Below, one piece after another: positions 1 through 11,580 of a DNA stretch of 64,000 nucleotides. The notes beneath the pieces were generated by a model. The model did no database searches, was not told the origin of the DNA, and saw only the letters and a list, made by a program, of their open reading frames with translations. Each line of letters opens with the position of its first letter. The stretch's first letter is position 1. The stretch spans positions 28,029-92,028 of the forward strand of contig JAKCPI010003052.1 in the NCBI GenBank assembly GCA_023213315.1, in the 5' to 3' direction. Source of the stretch: Euborellia annulipes. Lineage: Eukaryota > Arthropoda > Insecta > Dermaptera > Anisolabididae. A program made the position numbers and the translations under genes.

Positions 1-823
1 GAAAAATAAACAAAACCGACTTAACCACATATTCACTGGGATAATTTTAATTCGTTGGCCTGATGATGTCATTTCATGAAGAAATCGATCGCTAATAGAT
101 TAAGTAAAATATATTATACAATATATATAATACACATTCTGTTGTTTCCTTTCACAACGATAGTTTTTCTATTTTATCAAGGAAATTGACATTGCCTGCT
201 TAACATTTGACTCAACTTGTAGGCCTTATGAGTAGAGAGAGAGAGAGGGAATTTTTAGCCCCTTTAAATTGCTTAAATAGATCCAAGAACATACTAGCAG
301 CCCCAATACCAGCGATTTTCTCCTTTAAGCCCTTTGGGCAAGTTTTTTAAAATCAATTTAGGAAATTGTTTTCTTCTTTATAAAAAAGGGGTTCTCTAAT
401 CTCAAAGAAACCCTCGGAAAATACTCTACCAATTAAAAAAAAACATCATGAAAATCCATCCTGTAGTTGAGGACGCATACAGAACTTTCATTTATATAAT
501 GCTTAGAATTTTTTAACAAAATTTATAAATGAAAGCTGGTATGACTAATTGCACATCAGACAACTTTAATCAATTGTATCACACACCATAGAAGGTTAAT
601 TTGAAAATAGCCCAGCTAGATAGAATTCACCCGCCAACTATATATATATAAGCCGAAACGTCGAGTAAATCTCAACAACCCGAGAAAACTTGTCTTCGCA
701 TACACTCGGTCGCGGAAGCCTTCCAGAATATATATGATAATTTTATATAAGAGGTATTTAAGCTATTTTATGGGACTAAAAAATCCGCGGTCTAGATATG
801 TGAATTTTTCTCTGTTTTTTTAC
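1..823. other. AT-rich noncoding DNA at the left edge
   Basis: No coding exon is convincing here. A fold-back style tail (GCCGAAACGTCGAG) lies near 654-667, like those in the palindromic repeats elsewhere in the window. Further exons of the putative receptor gene at 824-2713 would have to lie in or beyond this stretch. Confidence 0.4.
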
Positions 824-2713
824 CTCCTTTAATTGTGTTATTTTATATGGAAATAGAATCACCAAAGGTTTGACACAATTTTTATCCAATCCATCAAATC
901 CAAATAATCTATTAAATATTTTAAATCTTACATTGGATTGCGATAAACATTTTAATATTTTTAATAAATCCATTTCTGAAAGTTATAATGCTAATTATTC
1001 AATAATATTTTATGAATAGAAAAAAAAAAGACAACGAATTAGGTTACGTTTACAGTGGATACAGATTCTGATGAAAAGCTTTATTCAGATGGTTTCTTTG
1101 AAGGCGAGTTCTGAATATCAGTTCACTTCTTTCTAATAAAAAAATGAAAACAGAAAATCCGGTAATTAAATTTTTATTTAACAAGACTGCGAGTGTTATT
1201 TATTGGCGAGGCCAAACATCCCATGGTCCCCGGGAATCGAACCCAGGATTTCCAGCCTTTCCGGGGCATAGGCGTGCTGTCCATTGCACCAGGTGGAGGT
1301 CGAGGGTCCGGGGGCCTGGTGCAATGGACATCACTGGAGATTCTGGGTTCGATTCCCGGGGGCCATGAGATGTTTGGCCTCGCCAATAAATAACACTCAC
1401 AGTCATGTTAAGGATTATTCGCTAGTCAGAGCAAACAACTTCCTTTTAATTTTCTTATTGTTTTGACGAGCTCGTCAGAATTCATTTTCATCAGAAATCA
1501 GAATTGCACAAGCACTGTTAGCCTTAACCTTAGACTGATAATTCGCTTTGGAAGTTTATTTATTATAGTGTCACCGAGAATTTAATTCAACTAATTAAAA
1601 GTGAGATTTATACTGATAGTGGGTTCGGGAATTAAACCCGGGATTCTCAAACTATCGGGGCGCAACGGCGTGCCTTCCAAATGAACCAGGCCACCAACAA
1701 AAGCTCACATTCCTCTATATAGCAATGAAATTTCTCTACCAAGTGATATTGGCGAGATCTACTGAACCCTTTCAGCTAAGGGTTTTGGCATTCAAGGCCA
1801 ATGTGATATTGGAATGCTAAATATTTAAAATTTGCGAGGCAGATATATATATTGTATGGGATATCAGGCATCAATATAAATCTCACATTAAATTGATAAT
1901 TCTGACTATTTAGTCTATTTGAGGGGCTCTTTGTTTATAATATCTCAAACATTAGAAATTTCGTTTGTTTTGCTGTTAAAAAATTAAAAATATCAAGACA
2001 ATTAATATTTCTTCTCTTTTACAGGTGAGCTGTTCTCAAAAGGCGGACAAATTCTGTGAAGTGCAAAATTTTCTCTTCTAATTAGGTGAGACTGTGTGGA
2101 ATTGTTTTACATGTAAATTGGGATAACTAGATTGAATATATTTATTTAAAACACCATAATAAATAAAATTGCTCAAATAATAGATTTTGGTAGAACAGTC
2201 CGATAATTCAAGAATACATAAAATATATAACGGTGATATATATAAAGAGATGTAAGTGATGACAACGCAGAGCCTAAACTAGCTGAAATTTGGCATATGT
2301 GTCATAGGCGTCATTTAAGAAGCGATTTTTCGAAATTCCAATTTTAAGGGCACTAAATGGTCATTTATGGGAATTTTTTGATTTTAAATAACTTTTAAGC
2401 GAGATGAGATATCAATTTTCTTATATTGTTTATGCGTTTTCAATTTATTGGACTACAATACCAAAGTCTAATATTCATTTTCAGTCCTGGTTGTCTTAAA
2501 TTAATTAATAAATGCTTTTTTTTAATTATATATAAATAAATTAAAGCTACCATCAATAAAACGATTATATTCCACATTAGGAATATAAATGCAAAATAAA
2601 TTCAAATGATTTAATAAATTCTTTGTTATTGAAGAGATAATTTCAACATTTAAACAATTCACACTATATTGAATATTCAATAATAGATATATTATAAACA
2701 CCAAGGATTTCAT
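824..2713 (-). CDS. possible 5' exons of an ionotropic-receptor-like gene (partial, uncertain)
   Basis: Two minus-strand ORF segments can be spliced in frame. Exon 1 (2713..2551) starts MKSLVFIIYLLL, a good signal peptide ending near NC, and leaves phase 1 at a donor GTAGCT. Exon 2 (975..824) follows a CTTTCAG acceptor and ends at GAG|GTAAAA in phase 0. The joined product is 105 residues. The second exon contains KILKCLSQSNVRFKIF, which resembles the start of the extracellular domain of insect ionotropic receptors of the IR75 kind (short segment, polar helix, then 'NVRFKI'). That likeness is a pattern impression only. The gene would continue to the left of the window. It sits just downstream of two gustatory receptors on the same strand, so a chemosensory cluster is plausible. 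Alternatives are another secreted protein or chance ORFs. Exon 1 could instead start ten residues upstream. Confidence 0.28.
1185..1404. repeat. head-to-head pair of tRNA-derived SINE units (palindrome)
   Basis: Both arms carry the same unit in opposite directions: a tRNA-like head (GCCTGGTGCAATGGACA, then the B-box-like GGGTTCGATTCCCGGG), then GATGTTTGGCCTCGCCAA and a tail of AATAAATAACACTC. The arms meet near 1310. It lies between the two putative IR-like exons. Confidence 0.6.
1618..1700 (-). repeat. tRNA-derived SINE remnant
   Basis: On the minus strand a tRNA-like head is readable: GCCTGGTTCATTTGGAAGG, then a degenerate B box around CCCGGGTTTAATTCCCG. It is related to, but diverged from, the units at 1185-1404. 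No complete cloverleaf can be drawn, so it is not called a tRNA gene. Confidence 0.45.
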
Positions 2714-3211
2714 TTTTATTTTTTTTTTTAAATACAAAAACACTCACTTTGTAAGAAACGCGAATTCATACTACATTTTATTTCTAAAGCCTCTACAATA
2801 GATTTAATCTAAATAACATCAAATAAAGATTTTTTTATTTCAAATAATAATGAAAGATTTTTATTTTGCATATTCAATAGAGTGAGATAAAAATATGTTT
2901 GAAAGCTTATCAAATGGTTTTGTTGTTGATATCATTTCTTTTTTTCAACAAATGATGATTTTCTTCTATTATGTGATTAAAGTGAAAATCGATTTAATTC
3001 AGCAAATTTCTTTATCCATTGAAGTAGAAAATATAAAGAGAAGAAGTCTCTTTTGAATTATTTTTTTTTTGACTACCAGATACAATCTCTGACAATGGAT
3101 TTTTAGCTCGCTCTCAAACAGGAATTTGATTTTTTTCTAATTCAAATATGCTGAGAAAGGCTTAACTTTAAAAAATACATTTTAAAACTCTTGATCCAAA
3201 TGTATTTAAGC

Positions 3212-5508
3212 TTAAGTTGTTTCTTCATTAGAAAATTGAATTATAATTACAATATAAGTGAAAATTGTTCCAATAATCTAAAATGAAATTAATATAATAA
3301 TAATTGATAATAAAATTATGCAATTTTTCTTACCGTAGTAATCAGTGGAAATTCTAATGAAAAAAATCCATGAGCTGTGAAATTTAATTTCCTTCCCATT
3401 AATTTTATGAAAATATTTTTTAACTAGAAAAAAACAAAAACAAAAATCAAATGAAAACCAAATTAGCAGGAATTTGAAATCCTTACAGTATTTTGAAATT
3501 GACATTCAGGCAAATCAATGAGAAATTCGTCGATTTTCGAGGAGAGAGCTTTTGCCTAAAAATAGAATTCATTTATTATTATTCCAACATGTTATAAATT
3601 AATTATGACACGCGGACACTTAATAAGAGCTTAATAAAAGTTACAGGCCAATGGGAAATTTTCTTGACCAGTCCAGTTTTTATATAGCGAGAGTCAAAAA
3701 GAATGAAGAAGGTTGGAATTTGAGAAGACAACCAAGTCGTGGACCATTCATTCCGGTGTTTTCTGAATGAACTTCACTAGATTGGCTTGTCTTTATAGGG
3801 CAATGCAAAGGACGGTGTGAACAGTCCCGAGCCGTGACAGATCCGTCTGGGCCTTCTGTGTCCGGCTCGTGAGCAGATCCGCAAGTGTGTGGCTCTCACG
3901 GATCGGGCTCGTGCCTCAGATTATGCAAACCATGGTTGATTTTGGCTCGGCTCGGCTCGTGAGAGCCCACACGCAGATTTGGCTCGCGAGCCAGACTCGT
4001 ACTCGTGTGTGGTGAAAAAACGCCGGATCCTGCTCGGGTACGCGCTTTGTACTTCTCTCATGGTTTCGATCACTGATGGACCATCGGCAGGTCTAAATTC
4101 TCCTCGCTTGAGTCGGAGCAAGCTTGAAAACGACTGCAGAATAAGCAATCGAAAAGTTGTACAGTATTTATATTTTTAAAAAATAATTAATACAAAATGG
4201 GTTACATACAGAACTCATATTTTTGAGCGCTGCCACCTGTACGCTCCGTCGAAAATTGTGTCTTTCTAAAAATTCTCGTCTCATCGTATTTTCTTGTTAC
4301 CTTGAGCATTTAGGTGTGGCATATTCTTAAAAGGAGATTGGAGGATTCAGACCTGACGATGGTCCATCAATGATCGATGCAGGAGAGTTGTACTGTAATA
4401 AAAATTTCCTAAAATAATAAAGTTCATCTTTATTTTACTTTTCCCTTCTATATGCAATAAGAAGTAATTACTACCTATTTAGATGTATATATATATAGCC
4501 TACATTCTCACGTTTCCTGAATTAATTAACAAAAATATTAGTTATAAAATGCTATCCACCAATACCTTTAAAATTACCCCATATTTGAATAAGAATAAAA
4601 TTTACTTTCATTACCTCCGATCTTGTAGTTGAACAAACATAAACAATATAGAATAATAAAATCACTTGATGAATTATCCCGTAAGTTGCTATAAATATAT
4701 TCCTTATTTCAATTTTCTCAAAAGACTTCTTTTGAATATGAAAATGATAAACAATCTCATAGATGCCAAAAATAATATTACAAAAAGTTGATAAAACATT
4801 AAAGAGTAAGAATTTTGAAAAGATTCTATTAATCTCCTCGGACATTTCGCAAAATTGCAAATGTTGCTTGGCCAATTCATTCGCCATCTCTGATGACGAT
4901 TTAAAGATCACTTTTTGCCAGGCTTGCTCCTTCATTGACAATTCAGACATTCCAATATTAATTCGTCGAAATTGCATTTTCAGGAAATAAATCATATCTC
5001 CAAATCGTCTGAAGATTATAGACATGATTGCGAACGTTGAAAAGGCACCGAATTGGATGAATATCTTCTTAAAAGTGACTTCACCGCTGATGATGTAAAT
5101 TGAGAAAATAAAAAATATGATCAACACGAATTCATTTAAACAAATGAAAATGAGATGCTTTCGAGTTAAAACTACAGGTAAATTGATCATATGATTAACA
5201 ATTTTACAAAATTGCTTGCGTTCTGTCAACAAAAGTAAAAATGACAGAATAAATGTAATATAATAGATGATTACTAAAATATAAACGGTAACATTGTGCA
5301 GGCTGATCTCAGTCGGTTCTATTATGACTTCTAAAAAAATTAAAACAAATCTAAATAGGGATAAAATAAAAATGAAAACCCCATAGAGAAAAAATAATTT
5401 TGAGAAACATAATTGTTTATATCCCAAACTTTGATCCCAATAATATGGGACTGTACCAAAGAATTTTTCTATATAGTAACATGGCAAGATAACGTTAATA
5501 AGCTCCAT
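3212..5508 (-). CDS. gustatory receptor (7tm_7 family), four exons, complete
   Basis: Seven-transmembrane chemoreceptor of the insect gustatory receptor superfamily, a ligand-gated channel in sensory neuron membranes. Exons on the minus strand: 5508..4615, 3555..3487, 3423..3334 and 3277..3212, encoding 298+23+30+21 = 372 residues, the usual family length. All three introns are phase 0 with GT-AG ends (GAG|GTAATG, ACT|GTAAGG, ACG|GTAAGA; acceptors TTTTTAG, TTTCTAG, TTTTAG). Exon 1 carries the hydrophobic segments and ends CSTTRSE, the typical last segment before the short exons. Exon 3 reads FTAHGFFSLEFPLITT (family pattern FTAxGFFxID). Exon 4 gives TYIVIIIQF, matching the TYhhhhhQF signature, then a stop. 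No frameshift or stop was seen. Intron 1 (1059 nt) holds a GC-rich insertion. Its tandem partner lies at 7579-9789 with the same exon pattern. The ligand cannot be predicted. Confidence 0.9.
3797..4140. mobile_element. GC-rich insertion in receptor intron 1, probably a hAT-type fragment
   Basis: A sharp rise in GC content inside an AT-rich intron, with repeated GGCTCG, GCTCGTGAG and CGAGCC words and a left side starting CAGTCCCGAGCC. No target duplication was found, and the only ORFs are short and lack a domain. Interspersed repeat origin is inferred from composition. Confidence 0.35.
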
Positions 5509-5929
5509 TCTTTATTGAATACCAAAAAGAAATTTTCTCTCAATAAAAAAAAGAGAAAACATTTTCTAAATTAAAGGTTTTGGGAAATGATTAAATTATT
5601 ATTGATTGCTTTTAATTATCTTTAAATTCATTAGTCAAATGGAAATTTCAATCAATTCAATTCAATTAATGAATGGCGTAGAATAAGCTTGCACCAAAAA
5701 CTGATAATATTCGACTTTGAGATTGGGGCAAATGTGAAACAAAAGAAAAGAGTTGCATTCATCTCAAATTATATAGAGACACCCAAAGAAAAAGAGGACC
5801 GCCGAACTTTCTAGATTAAAAAAATAGAATAATTTTTATTTGAAATTTTCTGTCCAGATCCAATTATTTCAAAATTGAAACAATTTTTTCTTATATAATA
5901 TAATGATAAGGCTGAGTAAAAAACAACTT

Positions 5930-6107
5930 AGATTTTCGGCAGCCAAATATTAAGCCGTTTCAGCCCCTTATCTATGCCATCTTCAACCATTCATGCGATT
6001 TGTATTTTCATTTATTCTCACCAATGCTCTGAAGATGGCTTAGACAAGGGCCCGATACGTCACCTTAGTGCGGCTTTAAAAAAATACATTTGGCTGCCGA
6101 GAGTCTT
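5930..6107. repeat. degenerate fold-back repeat
   Basis: Inverted repeat between the receptors and the mariner: TTTTCGGCAGCCAAAT on the left pairs with ATTTGGCTGCCGA on the right. Inside are CTGAAGATGGC and a GATACGTC tail, a decayed version of the CTGANGA...GAAACGTC core found in other fold-backs of the window. Confidence 0.5.
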
Positions 6108-6230
6108 GAAGCTTTTTTGACTCTACCTTAACATACCTTCGAGCCACAAAGACAAAGCACGCAAGAAATAATGAAAACAACTCTTTAAATTAATATGAAA
6201 TTTATTAGAATAAGATTAGGTTGATACATA

Positions 6231-7021
6231 ATTATCCGGCGTTTATATCGGTGCGTTTTTCATCAATGAAAAGTAGCGTTTTGTTTATTATTTTTGTACG
6301 AAAATAATCATCTCTATTGTTTCAGAAAAATACGTGCCGAAAACCATAGTCATATTCGCCATTTTATGCTCTACCACTTTGAAAAAGGATGCAAAGCAGC
6401 ATAGTCATTTCGCGATCTCAACGAACTTTTTGTCCCACCATATAGTCTTCTTACAGTGGACATGTTTCGGTATTCCTTTGGGGGAAGAAGCCATGACTCA
6501 TCCCCAGTGACAAGATTCGTCACAAATGGTGTTTATTCGTTTCGCTGCAGTAACTCTGTGAAAATTCGAACGCGATCGGCTCTGTTGTTGTCGGAGAGCT
6601 CGTCCAGCGATTTTCCACACTATTCCAAGCTTTTTGAGCCAACGAACGACCGTGGATTGATTGACATTGAAGTTTTCAGCCAGCATTCGTGTTGTTCGGC
6701 TCTCGTCCTCTTCCACGGCTGCCAGAAAAGCCTGATCGCGATGCGACCTCTTCCTGCCTTATCCTCTAAGCTGGTATCGCCTGATTTGAAACTCCCTATA
6801 CTGACTTTCGCTGATTGTTCCTTTGCCGAAATGTTCGTTGAGATCGCGAAATGAATGTGCTGCTTTCCATCCTTTCTCGAAGTGGTAGAATGGAGAATAT
6901 GACTATGGTTTTCGACACGTATTTTTCTGAAACAATAGAGAAGATTATTTTCATACAAAAATAATAATTAAAACGTTACTTTTCACTGATGAAAAACGCG
7001 CCGATATAAACGCCGGATAAT
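6231..7021 (-). pseudogene. mariner transposon, internally deleted, transposase dead
   Basis: Mariner-family DNA transposon remnant. The TA dinucleotides at 6229-6230 and 7022-7023 flank ends starting ATTATCCGGCG. Minus-strand translations in two frames give transposase pieces: IGSFKSGDTSLEDKAGRGR (compare FRSGDxSLEDKxRSGRP), then TTRMLAENFNVNQSTVVRWL and KKLGIVWK, the second helix-turn-helix, then ICDESCHW around the first catalytic Asp (IVTGDESW in the family). At least one frameshift separates these pieces, and the rest of the catalytic domain (second and third acidic residues) is missing. About 190-200 bp at each end are inverted copies of one another, including the start of the coding region, so the terminal repeats are far longer than the usual 30 bp. 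It cannot mobilise itself. Confidence 0.8.
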
Positions 7022-7578
7022 TATGCCTCAACTCAATATAAAAGAAAATGTCAAAGAGAAAGACCAGACTCAACCGAAAAAGAAGAAACAAGAATAAGAA
7101 TAGAGTCGAGTAAAATGTTGAGATCTCTGCCTCCAACCCACCGATACCCTCACTTTTCTCCCTCTCTCAGTGGGTGTTTAGATGTAATTCAGACCTCTCG
7201 TCATGGAATCTCAGGGGCTACTAATCTCAACTGTCAGGTTACGAATCTGTTCCACCGTCATTGATGCCAGATCGTCGCCGTACAGAGCAGAGAAGAATTA
7301 TGCGTTTCTAGGAGGACTGAGTGCTGATAAAAGAGCCAGCAATACATTGAATAGAAAGAAAAGCCGGCTCCATTTTTCCAAATTGATTATGAATGCTCAT
7401 GAAAAGACTTAAAATTTGAAAGAAAGAAAAATTAACAAGAACAGCAATAAAATCTGAAGAGTGAGAAATTTTAAGCAGAGAAGATTAAATTTCATCTTGG
7501 AAGCTGTTATGTTATCAATTATTTTCTAAGAGAAGATGATCAAAATTTGTATACAATTATATTTTGAGAGTTTTTTTT

Positions 7579-9789
7579 TTATTTATTAAATTGATACAAA
7601 ATGATTATATATGTGATTATAGTTGCAATGAACTAAAAAAAGAGGAAAGAATTTATTATATATATATATATATATATGTATGGGATAATACTGTACCTAC
7701 AAATAATTGCTTACCGAACATATAAGAGAATAATCCAATGGGAAAAATCCATTAGCGGTAAAATGGAACTTTCTTTCTAGTAATTGCAAATGCATTATAT
7801 CCACCTGTGGAGAGAGCAAGTTTTAATAATAGAGTAAAAAAACAAAAAAATTCAAACTTACTTTTTGTTTAATTTTTTCATCAATTTTAGAATATAATAA
7901 TTTATCCAATAGTTTTATCAATTTATTGGCCTGAAAAATAAAAAGATTTTTATGGGTAATTGAAAAGAAATCAACGAAGAGAAAAAAATTCAAATGACAC
8001 TCGTCAGGAAAGAAAAAGTAAAGAGAATGAGCAAGAGTTCCAGGGAGAGAGAACATTTATAATTCAAGAGACTGGAACACTTGAACCCCACCCACCAAAA
8101 GTTCCTGGCTCCGCCTATAGTCGTTCGAACAAACAACGCAAATGGAGGAACAATGAGCACGGTAATATCTATAGGAAAGTAATAATACCGAAACATTTCT
8201 CCTGCTCGTCACCCAACACACGTCTATGGATGGCGTCCAAGGAGGAGAGGAGACAGGATTGTTTTTTGGGAGTTGAATAGAGATCCCCGTTTCTCTAAGA
8301 TCGTCTCCCATTTTGTATTATTGTTTCATTTTAAAATAATCACATTAAATTGGATCGTTAGGCAAGAAAGGCCAGTAAGATTTCTAAAAACAAGCAAAGC
8401 CAAACCAAGCTAACTCTGGATGAATGGCCGGCCCAGAGGAATGATGATAATTTTTATTTTTTGAAATTCCTATCGGGATCCCCGTTTATTTACCCGAGGT
8501 GCTTTCGTGCACGAAGACACACACCTCAAACCCAACCGGCCTCTGGCCGTAGCCATCTACCGGCACCCCGTGAAGTTACATCATTTTCCTATCTCTAACT
8601 CCTCGTGCTGCTTTCGTCTCTAGCTAGTTAACTAATCCTTATGGTTCTAACCGGCTCCTTTTATCCAATCTCTTCTATGCTAGGGAGGATGTCCTAGTTT
8701 GAGGAGGGACTCTCCCTCAGCACCGGCGTGTAGCCTACTCCTTTCGAAGAATGCATCACTGAGAGGGAACCTTCTTTACGTCCCTTCCACAGGACGGGAT
8801 GTCACAGCAACTCCCTCTCCTCGTAGTGTTGTCTGGGGGCTATTGTGGTGAGATCCAATATTCCAAAAATTTATTAATGTTCTTCAATTTCATTTCATTT
8901 CAATAAAAACCATTTGCTTAGAAAAATAAGAAAATTCAATTACCTCAGAAATTGTTGAAGTGGAGACGTGACCGATATAAAATATCAAGAAAATATTTAT
9001 AATTAATCCTAAAGTCCATTTAAAATTAATTTCATTTTGTTCATTTTTAGAAAATAAATTAAAAATCATAAAGAGAATATAACAAAAAACATTTAAGATT
9101 TGTATTAAAAGCACTTTGGAAAAATTTGAATTAATTTTTTGGCACAATTCACATAGAAAGAAATGCTCACGCCCAATGTCTACAATTTTTCTTGAATTCC
9201 TAAGGCCACATAACATTTCAGAAGCTTCCTCATAAATGCGTTGAAATTGGAGTTTAATGAAAAAAATAAAATCTCCATATAAGGAGAGAATGACCAGGGA
9301 GGTACTCAAAGCGAAGCTCGTTGCCATTTCCTTAAAACATTCAAACCACGTTCTCTCTTTTTCTTCAAAAATAAAGAGCGCTTTCCCTAAAATTATAAAA
9401 ATTACAATTGCTTTTACAACTAAAATATAAAAATGTCTTTTAGAGTTTTGAATTGGGAATTTTGATATTTTATCAATAATTAAAAGGAAAGAATTTTTAT
9501 TAAAGAAAAATAAATTATGAGAGATAATAAAATTCAATATAAAAACACCAAATTCACTAACGCTAACGAGAGTGTAGAGATTTTTTTGTAAAGAAACGGA
9601 AGAGAAATAAGAAATTGGAGAAGCAAGTAAAAAACAAGTTATCAAACAAAAGAGAACAAAATGATAAATAAAAGCAAAAAAAGAAAAATGTAATTGTTTG
9701 CAATTATCTTTTGAAATTAGAGTGAAAGGATTGATTCCTAAAATGCGCGTTAGAAAATAAATGGGATAAATTAAAGTATAAAAATCCAT
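7579..9789 (-). CDS. gustatory receptor (7tm_7 family), four exons, complete
   Basis: Paralogue of the receptor at 3212-5508. Exons: 9789..8944, 7930..7862, 7804..7715 and 7632..7579, encoding 282+23+30+17 = 352 residues. Introns are all phase 0; exons 2 and 3 have exactly the partner's lengths (69 and 90 nt). Donors are GAG|GTAATT, AAA|GTAAGT and TCG|GTAAGC; acceptors TTTTCAG, TCCACAG and TTTTTTAG. Exon 1 ends GHVSTSTISE; exon 2 reads ANKLIKLLDKLLYSKIDEK; exon 3 has FTANGFFPLDYSLI; exon 4 has TYIIILYQF and a stop, so the TYhhhhhQF signature is intact. Overall sequence is well diverged from its neighbour, so the duplication is not recent. Intron 1 (1013 nt) contains GC-rich repeat fragments. 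Expected role: channel-forming receptor for tastants or contact cues. Confidence 0.9.
8060..8850. mobile_element. GC-rich interspersed repeat fragments in receptor intron 1
   Basis: Two blocks stand out against the AT-rich surroundings: about 8065-8330, whose start on the minus strand reads GGCGGAGCCAGGAACTTTT as in many hAT-type ends, and about 8459-8850, which is GC-rich throughout. Neither has a domain-bearing ORF or a visible target duplication. Confidence 0.35.
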
Positions 9790-9998
9790 TGTATTTTAAT
9801 ATTAAGAGATTGTTTGTGAACTAAAATGAAATTCCAATTTGTTTTCTTTCAATTTTATTAATTTATTTTTTGAAGCAATTAATTTGATTAATTCTCCTTC
9901 GATTAATCAATAACGAAAATGTTATTGGAATATATGAAATAAAAACAATTTAAAATTAATTAAATATCGGGATTACAAAAAGAGGGGAGGTGGGGAGT

Positions 9999-10236
9999 TT
10001 TTTTTAAAACACTCACACTTTTTTTACATTCACACAGTCTTTTCGGCAACTTAGACCTTTTAAGACTTTAAACGATACTCGTATGTTTAATATATCTATT
10101 GGGGATCCAGGCGTTCTTATTTAAGCCATTTGGTATCCAAATGGCTTAAATAAAATCATCGGACTGACTGGGATCCGAACCCTCGACCCTTGGCATACAA
10201 AGCAGGCCCGCTACCAACTACACTAAGTCCGAGGGC
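9999..10236 (-). repeat. tRNA-derived SINE copy
   Basis: Minus-strand copy of the window's main SINE: tRNA-like head with a B-box-like GGGTTCGGATCCC, then the conserved body (AAGCCATTTGG, inverted against CCAAATGGCTT, and TTGCCGAAAAGACTGTGTG) and an ACTC/A-rich tail. Same family as the copies at 12172, 12634, 22502, 52548 and 55554. Confidence 0.75.
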
Positions 10237-10347
10237 GGGGGGGGGGGCGAAAAAAAGTTTGCCAACCTCCTCTGATTTCTTAAAATCTTTTTTACATTTC
10301 CAGCCAATAGAACTTTTCCATGCTTTTTATGGACAACCAGGGACGAG

Positions 10348-10790
10348 CAGAGGCGTACCGAGGCAGTTGGGGGCCTGGGGCGGCACTAGAAGAGGGGGCC
10401 TTATATTGAATTTTTTTTTTTTTTGGGGGGGGGGCTCATCTTTAAATATCCTTCTCCTCCATACATAAAAATATTTTTAAAATACCGTATATCCCTGAAC
10501 CCCAAGGGTCCCGGGACCTCCCGAAGAGAAATTTTCATTAAATTTTGATTTTTTAACTAAATTTTTCGTTTTTTACTTGAGCCCTGAGGGCCCCGGGTCC
10601 TCACAAGAGAAATTTTCATTAAATTTTCATTTTTTAACTAAATTTTTCGGTTTTATTTGAGCCCTGAGGGCCCCGGGGCCTCTCAAAGAAAAATTTTCAT
10701 TAAATTTTTTTTTTTTATAAATATATGTGGGCCTATGCCGGCACGGGGCCTGGGGCGGACCGCCCCCCCCCCCCCCTCGGTACGCCACTG
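10348..10790. mobile_element. hAT-type MITE, 443 bp, with 8-bp target duplication
   Basis: Inverted ends CAGAGGCGTACCGAGG and CAGTGGCGTACCGAGG, flanked by a perfect 8-bp duplication GGGACGAG (10340-10347 and 10791-10798). Three internal tandem units near 10500-10690 share GAGGGCCCCGGG-like and AGAGAAATTTTCATTAAAT words. A run of about 14 C lies just inside the right end and a G-run near 10425-10435. No transposase. Confidence 0.9.
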
Positions 10791-10979
10791 GGGACGAGCT
10801 CCTATGAATTCGATAATCATTTATCATCTACCACTATTTATTTAAATTATAAAAAACATCTCTTGTCATATTATTAAATATAAAAATTAATTCAAAATAT
10901 TAATAAGAAATTTAAAAGAAATGGAATTCCACAAAATCGAAAGCAATATTGATCGGTTATTCTAGGCTTAGGAACAAAA

Positions 10980-11580
10980 TAAGTTGAACGTTTTCTTTTG
11001 TACTATTTTCAGTATTTTCAGATACAGTATTATTCGGAAATAATAAATAAATACCAAGCAATATTTATTATTGGAAATGGCCGTATTAACTAATGACCAT
11101 ATAACATCTTATGTGCAAATTTTATATTTTTATCTAATTATATACCAGTATAACAACTCTATCCTCATCTCAATGGTGTACACCTTGACATTGCCAATAA
11201 TCTCTTAAGAACTGATGATGGCTTTATTTAAATAAAACCGAAACGTCTTCTAGATTGAGATTTTTATTCGATAGAGGCTCTCCTTTTGGCTGACATCCTC
11301 TCTTTCTGCCTATCATTCTAAAAATCTTTTATTCCTCAAATTTCTAAGTTCCTTTATTAGACATAAATGGTACATCAATCAATGCTTCGAATCGCCAACC
11401 CTCTAACTCTTAAATGGAACTTTCTTGAAAAAATCTCTTAAGGCCCCAAAATTGCAATATCATTTGCCAGATCTCAATAAAATTTCCGATAATAAATATT
11501 GCTTGATATTTATTTATTATTTCAGAATATTTGAAAATAATAGTCCAACTACAAAAGAAAACCTTAAACGATTCAACTTA
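10980..11580. repeat. fold-back element with hammerhead-like core
   Basis: Long imperfect inverted repeat: TAAGTTGAACGTTTTCTTTT on the left pairs with the block ending at about 11580, and AAGCAATATTTATTATTGG pairs with CCGATAATAAATATTGCTT. The interior has CTGATGA (11212-11218) and GAAACGTC (11240-11247) separated by a partly paired stem. Confidence 0.65.

Noticed and set aside
6456..6854. 132-codon plus-strand ORF with cysteine and histidine residues
   Set aside because: It is the antisense of the mariner transposase remnant; the minus strand carries the recognisable helix-turn-helix motifs.
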